The position numbers and the translations under genes are program-made. Below, piece after piece: positions 16,132 through 24,900 of a DNA stretch of 64,000 nt (positions within the stretch are counted from its first letter, which is position 1; every line of letters starts with the position of its first letter). The notes beneath the pieces were generated by a model. It saw nothing but the letters and a program-made list of their open reading frames with translations. It was not told where the DNA came from and searched no databases. The DNA is taken from contig BQJC01000001.1 of NCBI GenBank assembly GCA_021604505.1, positions 1 to 64,000 on the forward strand, in the 5' to 3' direction. The stretch is from Nitrospinaceae bacterium (GTDB taxonomy: Bacteria > Nitrospinota > Nitrospinia > Nitrospinales > VA-1).

Positions 16132-17115
16132 TCAATATTTTCCGCGAATGAGAGGCGCCGAACGGTTTTCATAGAATTCCTTGAGTTTGCGGTGAAGCTC
16201 TTCTGAAAGAGGAGCAAGGTCGCTGGCTGAACAGTTGGTCTCAACCTGCTCTGGAGTCGTGGCTCCCGGAATCACCACGGTCACGGCATCGAAATCCAGA
16301 ATCCAGCGCATGGCCATTTGCGCCAGAGTGATTCCTTCAGGAACCAGGGATTTGAGATCGTCCGACAATTCGACCCCTTTGGAAAAGGGAATTCCTGAAA
16401 AGGTTTCCCCGACATTGAACTGTTCGCCGTTGCGGTTGTAGTTGCGATGATCGTTTTCTGGAAAAATGGCGTTGGCCAGAAACTTCCCCGACAACAGGCC
16501 GGATGCCAGAGGCAGGCGGATGATTAAAGAAACGTTCTGGGCCTTGGCCCGGTCGAACAGGGCCGTGATCGGTTTTTGCCGAAAAATGTTGAAAATGATC
16601 TGCAACGAGGAGACCCCTTCCTGCTCAAGGCAGATCAGTGCTTCTTCCATGGACTCCACACTCAGGCCAAAATTTTTTATTTTCCCTTCTTTCTTGAGTA
16701 GACGCAGCCATTCAAACAGGTCTCCCTGTTTTAACACCTCCGTGGGCAGGCAGTGAACCTGAGTCAGGTCGAGAGCCTCCACACCCAGTCGTTTAAGTGA
16801 GTTTTCCGTGTGCAGGCGAAACTGCGTGAGAGAAACGTTTTCCGCTCCACCGGGTTCGGGAAAACGGCCGAGTTTCGTGGCCACAAATAGGTTTCCGGCA
16901 TATGCCTTGATAAACCGGCGGATTCTGGTTTCACTCAAGCCTTTCCCATAGACATCTGCGGTGTCGAAAAAATTCACTCCGCAATCCACCGCCTGACCGA
17001 GAATACGTTCCGCCGTTTTATCATCCACGTCTCCCCAGTCAGCACCCAACTGCCAGGTCCCAAGACCGACCTCCGAGACCGATGGTTCCCCGTCGGCAAA
17101 TGTTCTATATTTCAT
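16132..17115 (-). CDS. Aldo/keto reductase
   Basis: 327 residues, usual family length. The catalytic tetrad is visible: Asp and Tyr in FFDTADVYGKG, Lys in VATKLGRF, and His in LTQVHCLP. The C-terminal NADPH-binding region has VVIPGATTPEQVETN. The N-terminus VSEVGLGTWQLG is typical of the YajO/AKR11-14-like bacterial group. Substrate unknown; family members reduce aldehydes and ketones with NADPH. Monocistronic, convergent with the TPR gene. Confidence 0.9.
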   Translation of the reverse strand: MKYRTFADGEPSVSEVGLGTWQLGADWGDVDDKTAERILGQAVDCGVNFFDTADVYGKGLSETRIRRFIKAYAGNLFVATKLGRFPEPGGAENVSLTQFRLHTENSLKRLGVEALDLTQVHCLPTEVLKQGDLFEWLRLLKKEGKIKNFGLSVESMEEALICLEQEGVSSLQIIFNIFRQKPITALFDRAKAQNVSLIIRLPLASGLLSGKFLANAIFPENDHRNYNRNGEQFNVGETFSGIPFSKGVELSDDLKSLVPEGITLAQMAMRWILDFDAVTVVIPGATTPEQVETNCSASDLAPLSEELHRKLKEFYENRSAPLIRGKY

Positions 17116-17234
17116 ATTTTCTCCTTACAGGCCAGCGATTCGCCGCCCTTGAAAGCGTGTCGAGACTTGACCTGCGTCAGTGATTCATTAAATAATATTA
17201 TTTATAAATAACCTGTAACGTTTTATTGCATTCA

Positions 17235-17735
17235 ATGAGTAATCGCAAAAGTTTTTTGAATAACTTGAGAATGGACCGGCGGCTCATCCTGTTTTGGGTT
17301 TTGTCTTTCTTGACGGGCTGGTATGGATTTTCAACGAAGTCGCATGCGAATGAGGTGGGGTTTAAACAATACCGTGAAAACGTTTTAAACCAGATTGAAG
17401 AATATGAGAAAGCTCTGGAAACGGATCCCTCGGACCCTCAAATTCATTTTCAACTGGGGTTGTCTTACATGGCTCTGGGAAGGCATGAGAAAGAGATCGA
17501 TGAATATCTGGAAGCGATTCGGCTGAAGCCCGACTTTGCAGAGGCGCACTTCAATCTGGCCCAGGCCTATGATCTTCTGAAAGACGGGGTTCATTCGATC
17601 CGGCACATGCTTCGGGCCCGGCAGATTTATTCGGCTCACAGGAACCACCGGGGAATACGGACCAGCCAAAGACAATTGAGAGCGCTGTATGATAAATATG
17701 GTTTCCAGCCCGAAGATGTGATCGGGCCAAAATAA
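17235..17735 (+). CDS. Exported TPR protein with YGFQPED C-terminal cap (paralogue 3)
   Basis: 166 residues from the ATG at 17235; an ATG at 17271 (MDRRLILFWVLSFLTGW) is a fair alternative start that gives a shorter signal peptide, cut near S-H-A-N-E. Two TPRs follow (PQIHFQLGLSYMALGRHEKE, AEAHFNLAQAYDLLKDG) and then the family tail: RARQIY, RGIRTSQRQLR, YDKYGFQPEDV. This is 10 kb from paralogues 1 and 2. A 66-residue gene lies 27 bases downstream. Confidence 0.75.
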   Translation: MSNRKSFLNNLRMDRRLILFWVLSFLTGWYGFSTKSHANEVGFKQYRENVLNQIEEYEKALETDPSDPQIHFQLGLSYMALGRHEKEIDEYLEAIRLKPDFAEAHFNLAQAYDLLKDGVHSIRHMLRARQIYSAHRNHRGIRTSQRQLRALYDKYGFQPEDVIGPK

Positions 17736-17762
17736 ATTTCTTAATAACTGGAGTGCGATGGG

Positions 17763-17963
17763 ATGAAAAGAAGATTCCGGTTTCTGCTTGCATTCGACTC
17801 AGCCGATGGATCTAAAACCGTGGCGGAGTTCGATTCCAATGAAGAGTATTTGTTATTCAAGAAAGATTTGGACGAACAAGGAAGAAACAATAAACTCGTC
17901 AATGAACGTGAATTTGAAACATTGAAATACAAGGGGGCAAACTATATGGACCTTAGAAACTAA
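17763..17963 (+). CDS. Small hypothetical protein (66 residues)
   Basis: Reads MKRRFRFLLAFDSADGSKTV and then a highly charged stretch (FDSNEEYLLFKKDLDEQG) ending YKGANYMDLRN. GGAG lies about ten bases before the ATG. It starts just after paralogue 3 and is likely co-transcribed. No family recognised; no signal peptide. Confidence 0.55.
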   Translation: MKRRFRFLLAFDSADGSKTVAEFDSNEEYLLFKKDLDEQGRNNKLVNEREFETLKYKGANYMDLRN

Positions 17964-18019
17964 AGGCGCCCAACTAAAGTGGATTCAACTCATCGCCGGC
18001 GCCGGCGGGTCCCCACGCA

Positions 18020-18580
18020 TCAGCTTTTTTCATGTTCTATGGCAGAGTTTCTCAACTGCTCTTCCAGTTCTTCCCGCCGGTTAATTTCTTTTTGAAGTTT
18101 TAACTTTGTTGCCGCCAATTCGAGAATCGTCTTCTCATATTTATCGTGCAAAGAACTGTTGGAGTTTTGAGATTGGCTCTGTAATAAACTTATTTCCAGC
18201 ATATTTTGAATGCGAAGCGACACCTCCAGTATATCGAAAGGCTTGGTCAGAAAATCCCGTGCGCCCGCATCCAGAGCGCGCAGCCGCGTGCCCTGATCAA
18301 CCTGGGCGGTCAGTATCATGATAGGTACATTGCCTTTGGAGTTTGCTTTCTGGATTTGATCCATCACTTGAAACCCATTAAAGTGAGGCATGTTCAGATC
18401 CAGCAATACTAAATCCGGCTGAAAAGATTGATAGTATTCAAGAGCATTCCTTGGGTCGCTGACGGTTTGTATGCTTGTATGTCCTTTTTGCTTGAGGGTT
18501 TCTTCCAACACCATAATATTTGCCGGTTCATCATCGACGACAAGGATCTTGGCATTCATAATTTGTTCCGTGGTGATCAT
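18020..18580 (-). CDS. Response regulator, receiver domain plus coiled-coil tail
   Basis: 186 residues from the ATG at 18580, which has GGAGAAA upstream; this overlaps the end of the kinase less than longer alternatives. The receiver (residues about 8-125) has ILVVDDEPAN, phospho-acceptor Asp61 in LVLLDLNMP, the Thr switch in MILTAQ and Lys in FLTKPF. The tail (about 140-186) is a coiled coil (KLKLQKEINRREELEEQL) with no DNA-binding or enzymatic domain. It follows the hybrid kinase by 13 bases and is probably its partner, signalling through protein contacts. Confidence 0.88.
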   Translation of the reverse strand: MITTEQIMNAKILVVDDEPANIMVLEETLKQKGHTSIQTVSDPRNALEYYQSFQPDLVLLDLNMPHFNGFQVMDQIQKANSKGNVPIMILTAQVDQGTRLRALDAGARDFLTKPFDILEVSLRIQNMLEISLLQSQSQNSNSSLHDKYEKTILELAATKLKLQKEINRREELEEQLRNSAIEHEKS

Positions 18581-18593
18581 AGGGTTTCTCCGA

Positions 18594-20876
18594 TCATTTA
18601 ATTGACTCAACAACAGTGGGTTTTCGGAGTTGCAAATGCGCTTCGATTTTTGCAAAGAACTCCTTAATATTTAACGGTTTCGTAATATAAGCGTCAAATC
18701 CGTCTTTTAAACTTTTTTCGATGTCAGATTTCATCGCATTGGCGCTGACGGCTATGATGGGGATGTCCCGGGTTTCTTCATAACCTTTTAGTTTTTTCAT
18801 AGCCGTGATGCCATCCATTTCCGGCATATGAATATCCATGAGAATCAGGTCGGGCTTGTGGCTGCAGGCCAGATCGATTCCCAACTGGGACCGGGATGCT
18901 GAAAGCAAGGTAATATCCGGTCTGCATTCAAGAATCTGTTCCACAAGATTTAGATTGGCTGGATTGTCTTCCACATAAAGCAATGTGTATCGTTGTCCTG
19001 AGTCGGGTTGAAGCTCTTTTGCTTTTTGACAGGAATCGAGTCCGTCCGGCTGAATCTCCTTTCCTTCCGGCAGTTCAATTATAAAACAGCTGCCTTTCTC
19101 AGGTTGGCTCTTAAGCAGGATCGATCCTTCCATCGTTTCAAGCAGACGTTTGGTAATGGTCAAGCCGATCCCCGTGCCCTCGATGTCGGTTTTGTCTGCA
19201 TCCAGGCGGTTGAAAGGTTCAAAAATATGCTTTTGCTGTTCCATGGAGAGACCGGGTCCTGTGTCCGTAATGTTTACCCGGATTTTATTTGCGGGACCCC
19301 GCTCGCAATCCAGGATCACCGATCCTTTTTTGCAATTATATTTAACTGCGTTAGATATTAAATTTAATAAAACCTGTTTGAGTTTGGTGCGGTCGGCACG
19401 GACGAAAACCGAATTTGAGGCGTCCGGTATTTTGTTCTCAATCTGAATATCGTACTGTTGAGCGAGGGGCACGACAAGAAAAATGGTTTCTTCCACCAAT
19501 GCGTGTAAGTTCACATTTTCGATGGATAACGTTAATTCCCCGGATTCGATGCGGGAAAGATCAAGAACTTCATTGATCAACTCTAGAAGATGATTTCCTG
19601 CTTTTAGAATTTCACTCACTTTGGGTTTTTGGGATTCCGTCAACGGCTCCTTGGTGTCGTATTCCAGAAGCTGGCCAAAGCCCAAAATAGCATTCATGGG
19701 CGTTCTGAGTTCATGGCTCATTCGGGATAAAAACTCCGATTTGGCGCTATTGGCTTTTTCCGCCAGTTCCTTGGATTGGCGTAATTCATGCTCTTCCTGC
19801 TTTTTAAGCGAAATGTCCTGAATTCTGCCGACAAATTTGTGTTTTTGTTCCAGAACCATTTCATTGATTGCCAGAGCGAGAGGAAAACGAGACCCGTCGT
19901 TGCGTAATCCCTCAAGTTCCAGGTTTAATCCGAGCAGCTCGGCTGCCCTGGATTCTCTGAATTTTTTAAGACCATTTAAATGCTTTTGGCGATAGTCTTC
20001 AGGCATGAGACAGGTGACATTTTGACCTGCAAGTTCTCCAGGGGAGTAACCAAATATTTTTTCGGTGGCGGGATTGACCAATTCAATAATGCCATATTCA
20101 TTGATGGTGACAATTCCGTCAACGACACTATGCATGATGGCGCGAAGGTGCGTTTCGTTTTCATTAAGCTCGTTGTCTCTCAACTGTATTTGGTCCAGCA
20201 TTTCATTGAACTGGTCTATTAGAAGACCGACTTGGTCTTCACTTTTCTTGATGGCCCGAATGGAATAATTTTTTTCCGAAGAAACTTTTTTGGCTGTGAG
20301 AGTCAATTGCCGGATGGGTCTGGTGAATATCTGACTGAACAGGAGCGATACGATGATTCCCAGGAAAATAATTCCAAGGGAAATATAAAGACTTCCCAAT
20401 CTGTTATCCAAAATGCTGGCATAAAGTTCGTCCAATGAAAATGCTAACAAAAGAGTCCCTTGGCGTTTTTCAAAGTACACAATGGGTTTCGCGATGAACA
20501 ATCTTTCGTTCAGGACAAAGGGGTTCTCCCTGTGCCGCATTTCAGGAATGTCCAATGCCAGCCCATTGGGGTTAAAGACGGAAAGCTCTCGATCCCTTTC
20601 ATCAAAAATACCCAGGTAGTCCAGCCTTGTATCTTTTTTGGCCCATTGTATGGCCGATACGATACTTTCAAAATCTTTTAGCTTCAGACTGGTTGCGGCA
20701 TTTAAGGCCAGCATGTCACTGAAACTACTGGCGTACTCATTCAGCTTTTTAAGAGCTTGTTTCTCATGGATCTTTGGATAATAGGTGAAGTTAAACGTCG
20801 AAATCAGCAGCGGGACGAAGGAAATGAAGAGGAACAGTTTGGCTTGTATGGGTAATTTCGAAAATAACTTAGACAT
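18594..20876 (-). CDS. Membrane hybrid sensor histidine kinase (HAMP-PAS-HisKA-HATPase-REC)
   Basis: 760 residues. One membrane segment at about 10-30 and a second at about 175-200 (LYISLGIIFLGIIVSLLFS) enclose a periplasmic sensor. HAMP, then a PAS domain (about 240-360: GIVTINEYGIIELVNPATEKIFGY), HisKA with phospho-acceptor His388 in MSHELRTPMNAI, HATPase (NAVKYN, DTGPGLS, GTGIGLTI) and a C-terminal receiver with Asp681 in LILMDIHMP. It autophosphorylates and relays phosphate to its own receiver, probably also to the next gene. Signal unknown. Confidence 0.93.
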   Translation of the reverse strand: MSKLFSKLPIQAKLFLFISFVPLLISTFNFTYYPKIHEKQALKKLNEYASSFSDMLALNAATSLKLKDFESIVSAIQWAKKDTRLDYLGIFDERDRELSVFNPNGLALDIPEMRHRENPFVLNERLFIAKPIVYFEKRQGTLLLAFSLDELYASILDNRLGSLYISLGIIFLGIIVSLLFSQIFTRPIRQLTLTAKKVSSEKNYSIRAIKKSEDQVGLLIDQFNEMLDQIQLRDNELNENETHLRAIMHSVVDGIVTINEYGIIELVNPATEKIFGYSPGELAGQNVTCLMPEDYRQKHLNGLKKFRESRAAELLGLNLELEGLRNDGSRFPLALAINEMVLEQKHKFVGRIQDISLKKQEEHELRQSKELAEKANSAKSEFLSRMSHELRTPMNAILGFGQLLEYDTKEPLTESQKPKVSEILKAGNHLLELINEVLDLSRIESGELTLSIENVNLHALVEETIFLVVPLAQQYDIQIENKIPDASNSVFVRADRTKLKQVLLNLISNAVKYNCKKGSVILDCERGPANKIRVNITDTGPGLSMEQQKHIFEPFNRLDADKTDIEGTGIGLTITKRLLETMEGSILLKSQPEKGSCFIIELPEGKEIQPDGLDSCQKAKELQPDSGQRYTLLYVEDNPANLNLVEQILECRPDITLLSASRSQLGIDLACSHKPDLILMDIHMPEMDGITAMKKLKGYEETRDIPIIAVSANAMKSDIEKSLKDGFDAYITKPLNIKEFFAKIEAHLQLRKPTVVESIK

Positions 20877-20939
20877 CGAGAAACCTGAATAGTAGGGGTG
20901 GTATTTTTGGGTGCCGAATCCCTGAACCCGCTCTGGAGA

Positions 20940-21347
20940 TTAATGGGTCACTCTGACAAAAATGACATCAGTAACATAAGGTTGATAGGGAATATGGTTT
21001 CCGTCCGCAAAAAGGGCGCGAATCGAATGTATTCCCGTTGACAGCTCGATGGTTCGGCACGAGGATCCATCCCCCATGTGAATGACATTGTTTTTACCCA
21101 ATGGCTTGCTTAAATCCGTCGGCAAAGAGGAAAATAACAGGTGATGATGCCCTTTTCCCTGCGAGACCCCATTTTTTGCCGGTTCAACGATTAAGTTTTC
21201 GGATTTCAGGCAAACTTTAAAAGGACTGGTGACTTCCGCATTATTGGCGGGTTCAATAATCGTCACCTTATACTCCCCAGCATGAGCAATCTGTGCCCAA
21301 ACCAAAATCACCAGAATAATAAAACTATTTGCAATGAACCTGGTCAT
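20940..21347 (-). CDS. Exported DUF4399-family protein
   Basis: 135 residues from the ATG at 21347, which has GGAGAAACCCGT upstream, nearly the same as the ribosome site of the response regulator. Signal peptide ends near A-H-A-G-E. The mature part has IIEPANNAEVTSPFKVCL, GKGHHHLLF and VIHMGDGSS, the marks of DUF4399, a periplasmic domain with conserved histidines that could bind metal. It is upstream of the kinase on the same strand with a 63-base gap and may be a ligand-binding accessory or a coincidental neighbour. Confidence 0.8.
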   Translation of the reverse strand: MTRFIANSFIILVILVWAQIAHAGEYKVTIIEPANNAEVTSPFKVCLKSENLIVEPAKNGVSQGKGHHHLLFSSLPTDLSKPLGKNNVIHMGDGSSCRTIELSTGIHSIRALFADGNHIPYQPYVTDVIFVRVTH

Positions 21348-21835
21348 ACGGGTTTCTCCAATCACTAAGTTTTTTGATTAAGCAGGTCAATAACTTCGAG
21401 GAAAAATCCATTTAAAGCTGACTCGGGATGCTTTTCTTAATTCTCAGGGTTTATTTTTTTAACCCTTCAAAAAATCTGAAAGCCTTATAAAGTCCGTTTT
21501 GGTGCTCTAACCCTCTAAAATATATTGGATATCCGATAATTTAGTGTAAGCGGCCCAGGCATTATTTGCAATATTTTCTGGGAAATAAATTGATATTAAT
21601 TATTGTTTTATATTGAGTTAGGTGATTTTTGCCGAAGGAAAGCGGTTTTTGAAAGAGGATTTAAGCGAAAATGATTGAAAAACCGTTTTTTCCAAATAAT
21701 TGGCGTTTTTAAGACCAAATGTAGGGGATATGCGTGTTCTTTTTGTTTTCATCAATAACAGAGGACGGTTTGGGCGCCTCTCTAACAGATTGCAGACTTG
21801 AAAAGAATTGCCGGGAAGGCTAGTATGGCTGAGAT
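21348..21835. other. 488-base divergent intergenic region
   Basis: AT-rich, no coding frame supported. It separates the DUF4399/kinase block from the forward genes at 21836. It contains a near-perfect 16-base palindrome at 21523-21538. Confidence 0.5.
21523..21538. promoter_or_regulatory. Palindrome TATTGGATATCCGATA (candidate operator)
   Basis: Symmetric except for one base pair. Its core TTGGATATC also occurs in the Rrf2/RIC operator cluster (12558-12566), so the same regulator could bind here. Lies about 175 bases upstream of the DUF4399 gene. Confidence 0.35.
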
Positions 21836-22072
21836 ATGGAGAAAGATTTTGAACCTCTGAAAATTCGTCTGCGTGTCATATGTGATCGGCTCGATCCCGA
21901 CGAACAGTCCTATTTCCGCCCCCTGATAGAGAATTTTTCCGGAGCCACCTCGGAGTTTCAGCGCATCATGCGGGATCTGGGTAAATTCGGCGCGAAAATC
22001 AGTGACGGGTCAAAATTTGCCGTCTACCGGGAAGTCCAGCATCTCTTCGAGCAACCGAAACACAAAAAATAA
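21836..22072 (+). CDS. Small hypothetical protein (78 residues)
   Basis: The product starts MEKDFEPLKIRLRVICDRLD and contains DPDEQSYFRPLIENFSG and RIMRDLGKFGAKIS. It is predicted to be helical and soluble. No family recognised. It stops 10 bases before the acylphosphatase start and is probably in one operon with it and the ABC ATPase. Confidence 0.6.
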   Translation: MEKDFEPLKIRLRVICDRLDPDEQSYFRPLIENFSGATSEFQRIMRDLGKFGAKISDGSKFAVYREVQHLFEQPKHKK

Positions 22073-22082
22073 TTCCTGTTTT

Positions 22083-22355
22083 ATGGATGTTGCGGCAGTT
22101 CATATCGTGGTTCGAGGGCGGGTCCAGGGAGTGTGGTATCGCGGCAGCGCACAAGCCCGAGCTTCGGAATTGAATCTCACAGGTTGGGCGCGAAACTGCC
22201 CGGACGGTACCGTGGAAATTCATGCCGAAGGAGGAAGGGAGCAACTCGATCAATTTATCGAATGGTGCCGGAATGGGCCTCCTGCGGCGGAAGTAGCGGG
22301 CCTCGACACGACTACGGTCCCGCCGGAAGGAATGGAAACGTTTCTCATTCGATAA
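22083..22355 (+). CDS. acyP: Acylphosphatase
   Basis: 90 residues, standard length. RGRVQGVWYRGS carries the phosphate-binding loop and catalytic Arg20; GWARNCPDGTVEIHAEG carries catalytic Asn38. It hydrolyses acyl phosphates such as acetyl or carbamoyl phosphate. The ATG at 22083 is the only start that gives normal length; an upstream in-frame extension overlaps the previous gene. 20 bases separate it from the ABC ATPase. Confidence 0.92.
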   Translation: MDVAAVHIVVRGRVQGVWYRGSAQARASELNLTGWARNCPDGTVEIHAEGGREQLDQFIEWCRNGPPAAEVAGLDTTTVPPEGMETFLIR

Positions 22356-22375
22356 TTCCAAAAGAGAACAGTAAA

Positions 22376-23140
22376 ATGATCCAGGTTCAAAACTTAGTGA
22401 AAACGTATCAATCCGTTCTGGCGGTGGATCACCTGAACCTGGAAATCCCAGAAGGCCAGTTGTTTGGCTTTTTAGGTCCCAACGGAGCGGGAAAAACCAC
22501 GACCATCAAACTGTTGATGGGCCTTTTAAAGCCCACCAGCGGTTCCATCACCATCGGCGGCGTGAATATACATGAAGATCCTGTCAAGGCGAAAGCCATG
22601 GTGGGCTACATTCCCGACCGACCCTACATTTACGAAAAACTGACCGGCATGGAGTATCTGGAATTCATCGCCGATTTGTACTCGGTTGATAAAACCCTGG
22701 TCCCCTCCCGTGCCATGAAGTTTCTCGAGTTTTTTGACCTGAAAGATTTTGCCCATGAATTGATCGAAGGTTACTCCCACGGAATGAAACAGAAATTGAT
22801 CATCTCCGGGGCTTTGATCCACACGCCTAAAGTGGTCGTGGTGGACGAACCGATGGTGGGGCTCGACCCCCGCGGAGCCCGGCAGGTGAAGGATCTTTTC
22901 CGGGATTTATGCCGGGAGGGCACCACCTTGTTTATGTCCACGCATTCACTGGGAATCGCCGAAGCCATGTGTCATCGGGTAGGGATCATTCTTAAAGGAC
23001 GCATGATGGCGGTGGGATCAATGGAGGATTTAAGGAAACAGGCGCAACAGGAACACGGTGATCTGGAGGAAATTTTCCTGAAACTCACCGGCGATCACGA
23101 CATGCAATCTTTGATCGAATCTCTTAAAGTTCCGGGTTGA
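22376..23140 (+). CDS. ABC-2-type transporter ATP-binding protein
   Basis: 254 residues from the ATG at 22376. Walker A GPNGAGKTT, Q-loop region GYIPDRPYIYE, signature YSHGMKQK (the S-x-G-M variant common in ABC-2 exporters), Walker B VVVVDEPMVGLDP and switch His in MSTHSLGIAE are all present. The permease is missing: the next gene is on the other strand. It must pair with a permease encoded elsewhere. Substrate unknown. Confidence 0.9.
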   Translation: MIQVQNLVKTYQSVLAVDHLNLEIPEGQLFGFLGPNGAGKTTTIKLLMGLLKPTSGSITIGGVNIHEDPVKAKAMVGYIPDRPYIYEKLTGMEYLEFIADLYSVDKTLVPSRAMKFLEFFDLKDFAHELIEGYSHGMKQKLIISGALIHTPKVVVVDEPMVGLDPRGARQVKDLFRDLCREGTTLFMSTHSLGIAEAMCHRVGIILKGRMMAVGSMEDLRKQAQQEHGDLEEIFLKLTGDHDMQSLIESLKVPG

Positions 23141-23143
23141 TTT

Positions 23144-24370
23144 TCAGGGGTTGGATTCCTTCAGCAAAATATCGATCTCCAGTTCTTCTGTTTTACGCCG
23201 AAGAAGAACCACCGCCCGGTCGCCAGGGGCGAAGGTTTGCAGGTGTTCGACCAGGTCGTCGACTCCCCCCAAGGTTTCTCCGTTCACAGCCAATAGCACA
23301 TCGCCTGCCAGGATTCCCGCCCGTTGGGCGTTTGAATTGTCCCCGACATGGACGACGCCGACTCCTGCTTCTTTTTCCTGAAGTCGAACTCCCAGTTTGA
23401 TTCTGCTTCCAGGCTGAACCTTGTACTCCAGTCTCCAGGCAAAATCACCCGAGTAAAGCGGAATGGCTACCGGCTCCACCTTCATCTCCCGGTCTTTGAG
23501 TTCCTCCGGCAGTTCGGTCACGGTGGGCAGGATGATGGAATAGGTGTGAGGAATCCGGCGAAACGCGCGTTTTGGAATTCCGAATCCGTATTGCACATGA
23601 AATCCCCCGGCGAGGACGACCAGTTTCCAGTTCTGTGTGGCCTCATTTTTTAAAAACTCAGATACCGTTTGGGCCATGGCCTCCTCCCAGAGGAGAAGCA
23701 TTCGGTAGGGCTTTATCAGGGCTTCCGCATGGTCATCATGACTTCCAAAGATGGCCATCGAAAAAGCCCTGTGGTAGTCGTCGCTTTCATCCAACTCGGG
23801 AAAACTTCCAGAGTTGAGGGTTGAATCCTCATTTCGGAACAGGGCTTCCGTTTCTCTTGAAGATTTCAGTCCGATGATGGGGATGGCGTTTTTCCTGGCA
23901 AAGTCGAAAATCGGCCGATAAAGCGGGTATCCCGGTCCCCAGTTGTTCCGAAACAACTTTTTAAAATCCGATTGCGGCAGATCGCCCCGGTTCCAGCGGT
24001 CGAGGTCCGCTTGCGCCGAGCGGCGGAACATTTCCATTCCCACGGCGATTTTGCCCGGAAACATTATTGCCAGCTGTTCAAGAACTTCCAGTTGAGCGCG
24101 GTGCGCTTCCAGATTGTCGTGGGTTTCACCGATATAAATGACCCGCGACTTAGAGACCATTTCCACCATCTGTCCCTGGGTCACTCGGATTCCGGTCGGA
24201 ATATGCAGGATCTGGCCAATCTCCAACTGGTTCAGATCCAGATAAGGAGATCCTGAATGGGGCACAGCATATTCTTCGGCTTTCGCACGTTGGGCGTAGG
24301 ACAACAACCAAATGAGAAGCAGGGCGCCCAGGGTGATTTTTATCGCAAGACTGACAGGAGTCCGGTTCAT
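23144..24370 (-). CDS. ChaN-like haem-binding-type domain fused to PDZ domain, exported
   Basis: 408 residues. An N-terminal signal or anchor (ITLGALLLIWLLSYAQRAKAEE) is followed by a ChaN/Cofac_haem_bdg domain (residues about 70-290): VIYIGETHDN, KIAVGMEMFRR, IPIIGLKSS, MLLLWEEAMAQTV and VVLAGGFHVQYG. A PDZ domain (about 320-405: GVRLQEKEAGVGVV, AQRAGILAGDVLLAVNGE) ends the protein. ChaN binds haem and is linked to iron uptake; PDZ could recruit C-terminal peptides. Divergent from rpsU. Confidence 0.85.
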   Translation of the reverse strand: MNRTPVSLAIKITLGALLLIWLLSYAQRAKAEEYAVPHSGSPYLDLNQLEIGQILHIPTGIRVTQGQMVEMVSKSRVIYIGETHDNLEAHRAQLEVLEQLAIMFPGKIAVGMEMFRRSAQADLDRWNRGDLPQSDFKKLFRNNWGPGYPLYRPIFDFARKNAIPIIGLKSSRETEALFRNEDSTLNSGSFPELDESDDYHRAFSMAIFGSHDDHAEALIKPYRMLLLWEEAMAQTVSEFLKNEATQNWKLVVLAGGFHVQYGFGIPKRAFRRIPHTYSIILPTVTELPEELKDREMKVEPVAIPLYSGDFAWRLEYKVQPGSRIKLGVRLQEKEAGVGVVHVGDNSNAQRAGILAGDVLLAVNGETLGGVDDLVEHLQTFAPGDRAVVLLRRKTEELEIDILLKESNP

Positions 24371-24673
24371 GAAATCCTTAGAGTTTCATTTTGTGGATTT
24401 TAACTGTATAAGACCAATATACATCTTCTTTGAAGCCAGTCAAACCGCCCGGTTTAGAGATTTTCCAGCGAGCGATCGATTTTCAGGCATTTAAGTATTG
24501 ACATCATAAAAAAATCAATTCATAATCCAAAATTTGCTAAAAATAGAATGTTTTCTGCAGGTTTTCCACTGCGTGGGCATCTTTTTTCTCATTCAGGGGA
24601 GTCCGGTAATTCAGGATAGGTAGTGAATGTTTATGCAGGTCAAATCAAAAAAATAGGAGGGGGGTAATACTTT
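24371..24673. other. 303-base divergent region between chaN-like gene and rpsU
   Basis: Holds the rpsU promoter (24498-24526) and an unusually long rpsU leader of about 140 bases with no open frame. The leader ends in a strong AGGAGGGGGG ribosome site. No riboswitch motif recognised. Confidence 0.5.
24498..24526 (+). promoter_or_regulatory. rpsU promoter
   Basis: TTGACA (24498-24503), 17-base spacer, CATAAT (24521-24526): one mismatch from consensus. Confidence 0.65.
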
Positions 24674-24874
24674 TTGGAAGTAACAGTCTATCAAAACCAG
24701 GTTGAAAAAGCCTTGAAAGTTCTTAAGCGGCAGATGACGAAGGAAGGACTGCTGAAAGAATTGAAGCGCAGGCGGTTTTATGAAAAGCCATCGGTAAAAA
24801 AGAAGCGAAAACAGAAAGAGGCGAAAAAGAAAAGAAAAGCGGCTTTGAAAAGAAGGCGGTCTTTTTCGATGTAG
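24674..24874 (+). CDS. rpsU: 30S ribosomal protein S21
   Basis: 66 residues: EVTVYQNQVEKALKVLKRQM, KEGLLKELKRRRFYEKPSVK and a Lys/Arg-rich tail, as in S21. S21 sits near the anti-Shine-Dalgarno end of 16S rRNA. The start codon is TTG, confirmed by the family N-terminus; AGGAGGGGGG precedes it. Followed by a strong terminator. Non-ATG starts limit initiation, which may matter for a protein that itself affects initiation. Confidence 0.93.
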   Translation: MEVTVYQNQVEKALKVLKRQMTKEGLLKELKRRRFYEKPSVKKKRKQKEAKKKRKAALKRRRSFSM

Positions 24875-24900
24875 GAGTCAGGTTTAAAATAGTTCTCAAG

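Noticed and set aside
22133-22375. N-terminal extension of the ABC ATPase into the acylphosphatase gene
   Set aside because: The extension overlaps a clearly real gene in another frame and precedes the normal family start at 22376.
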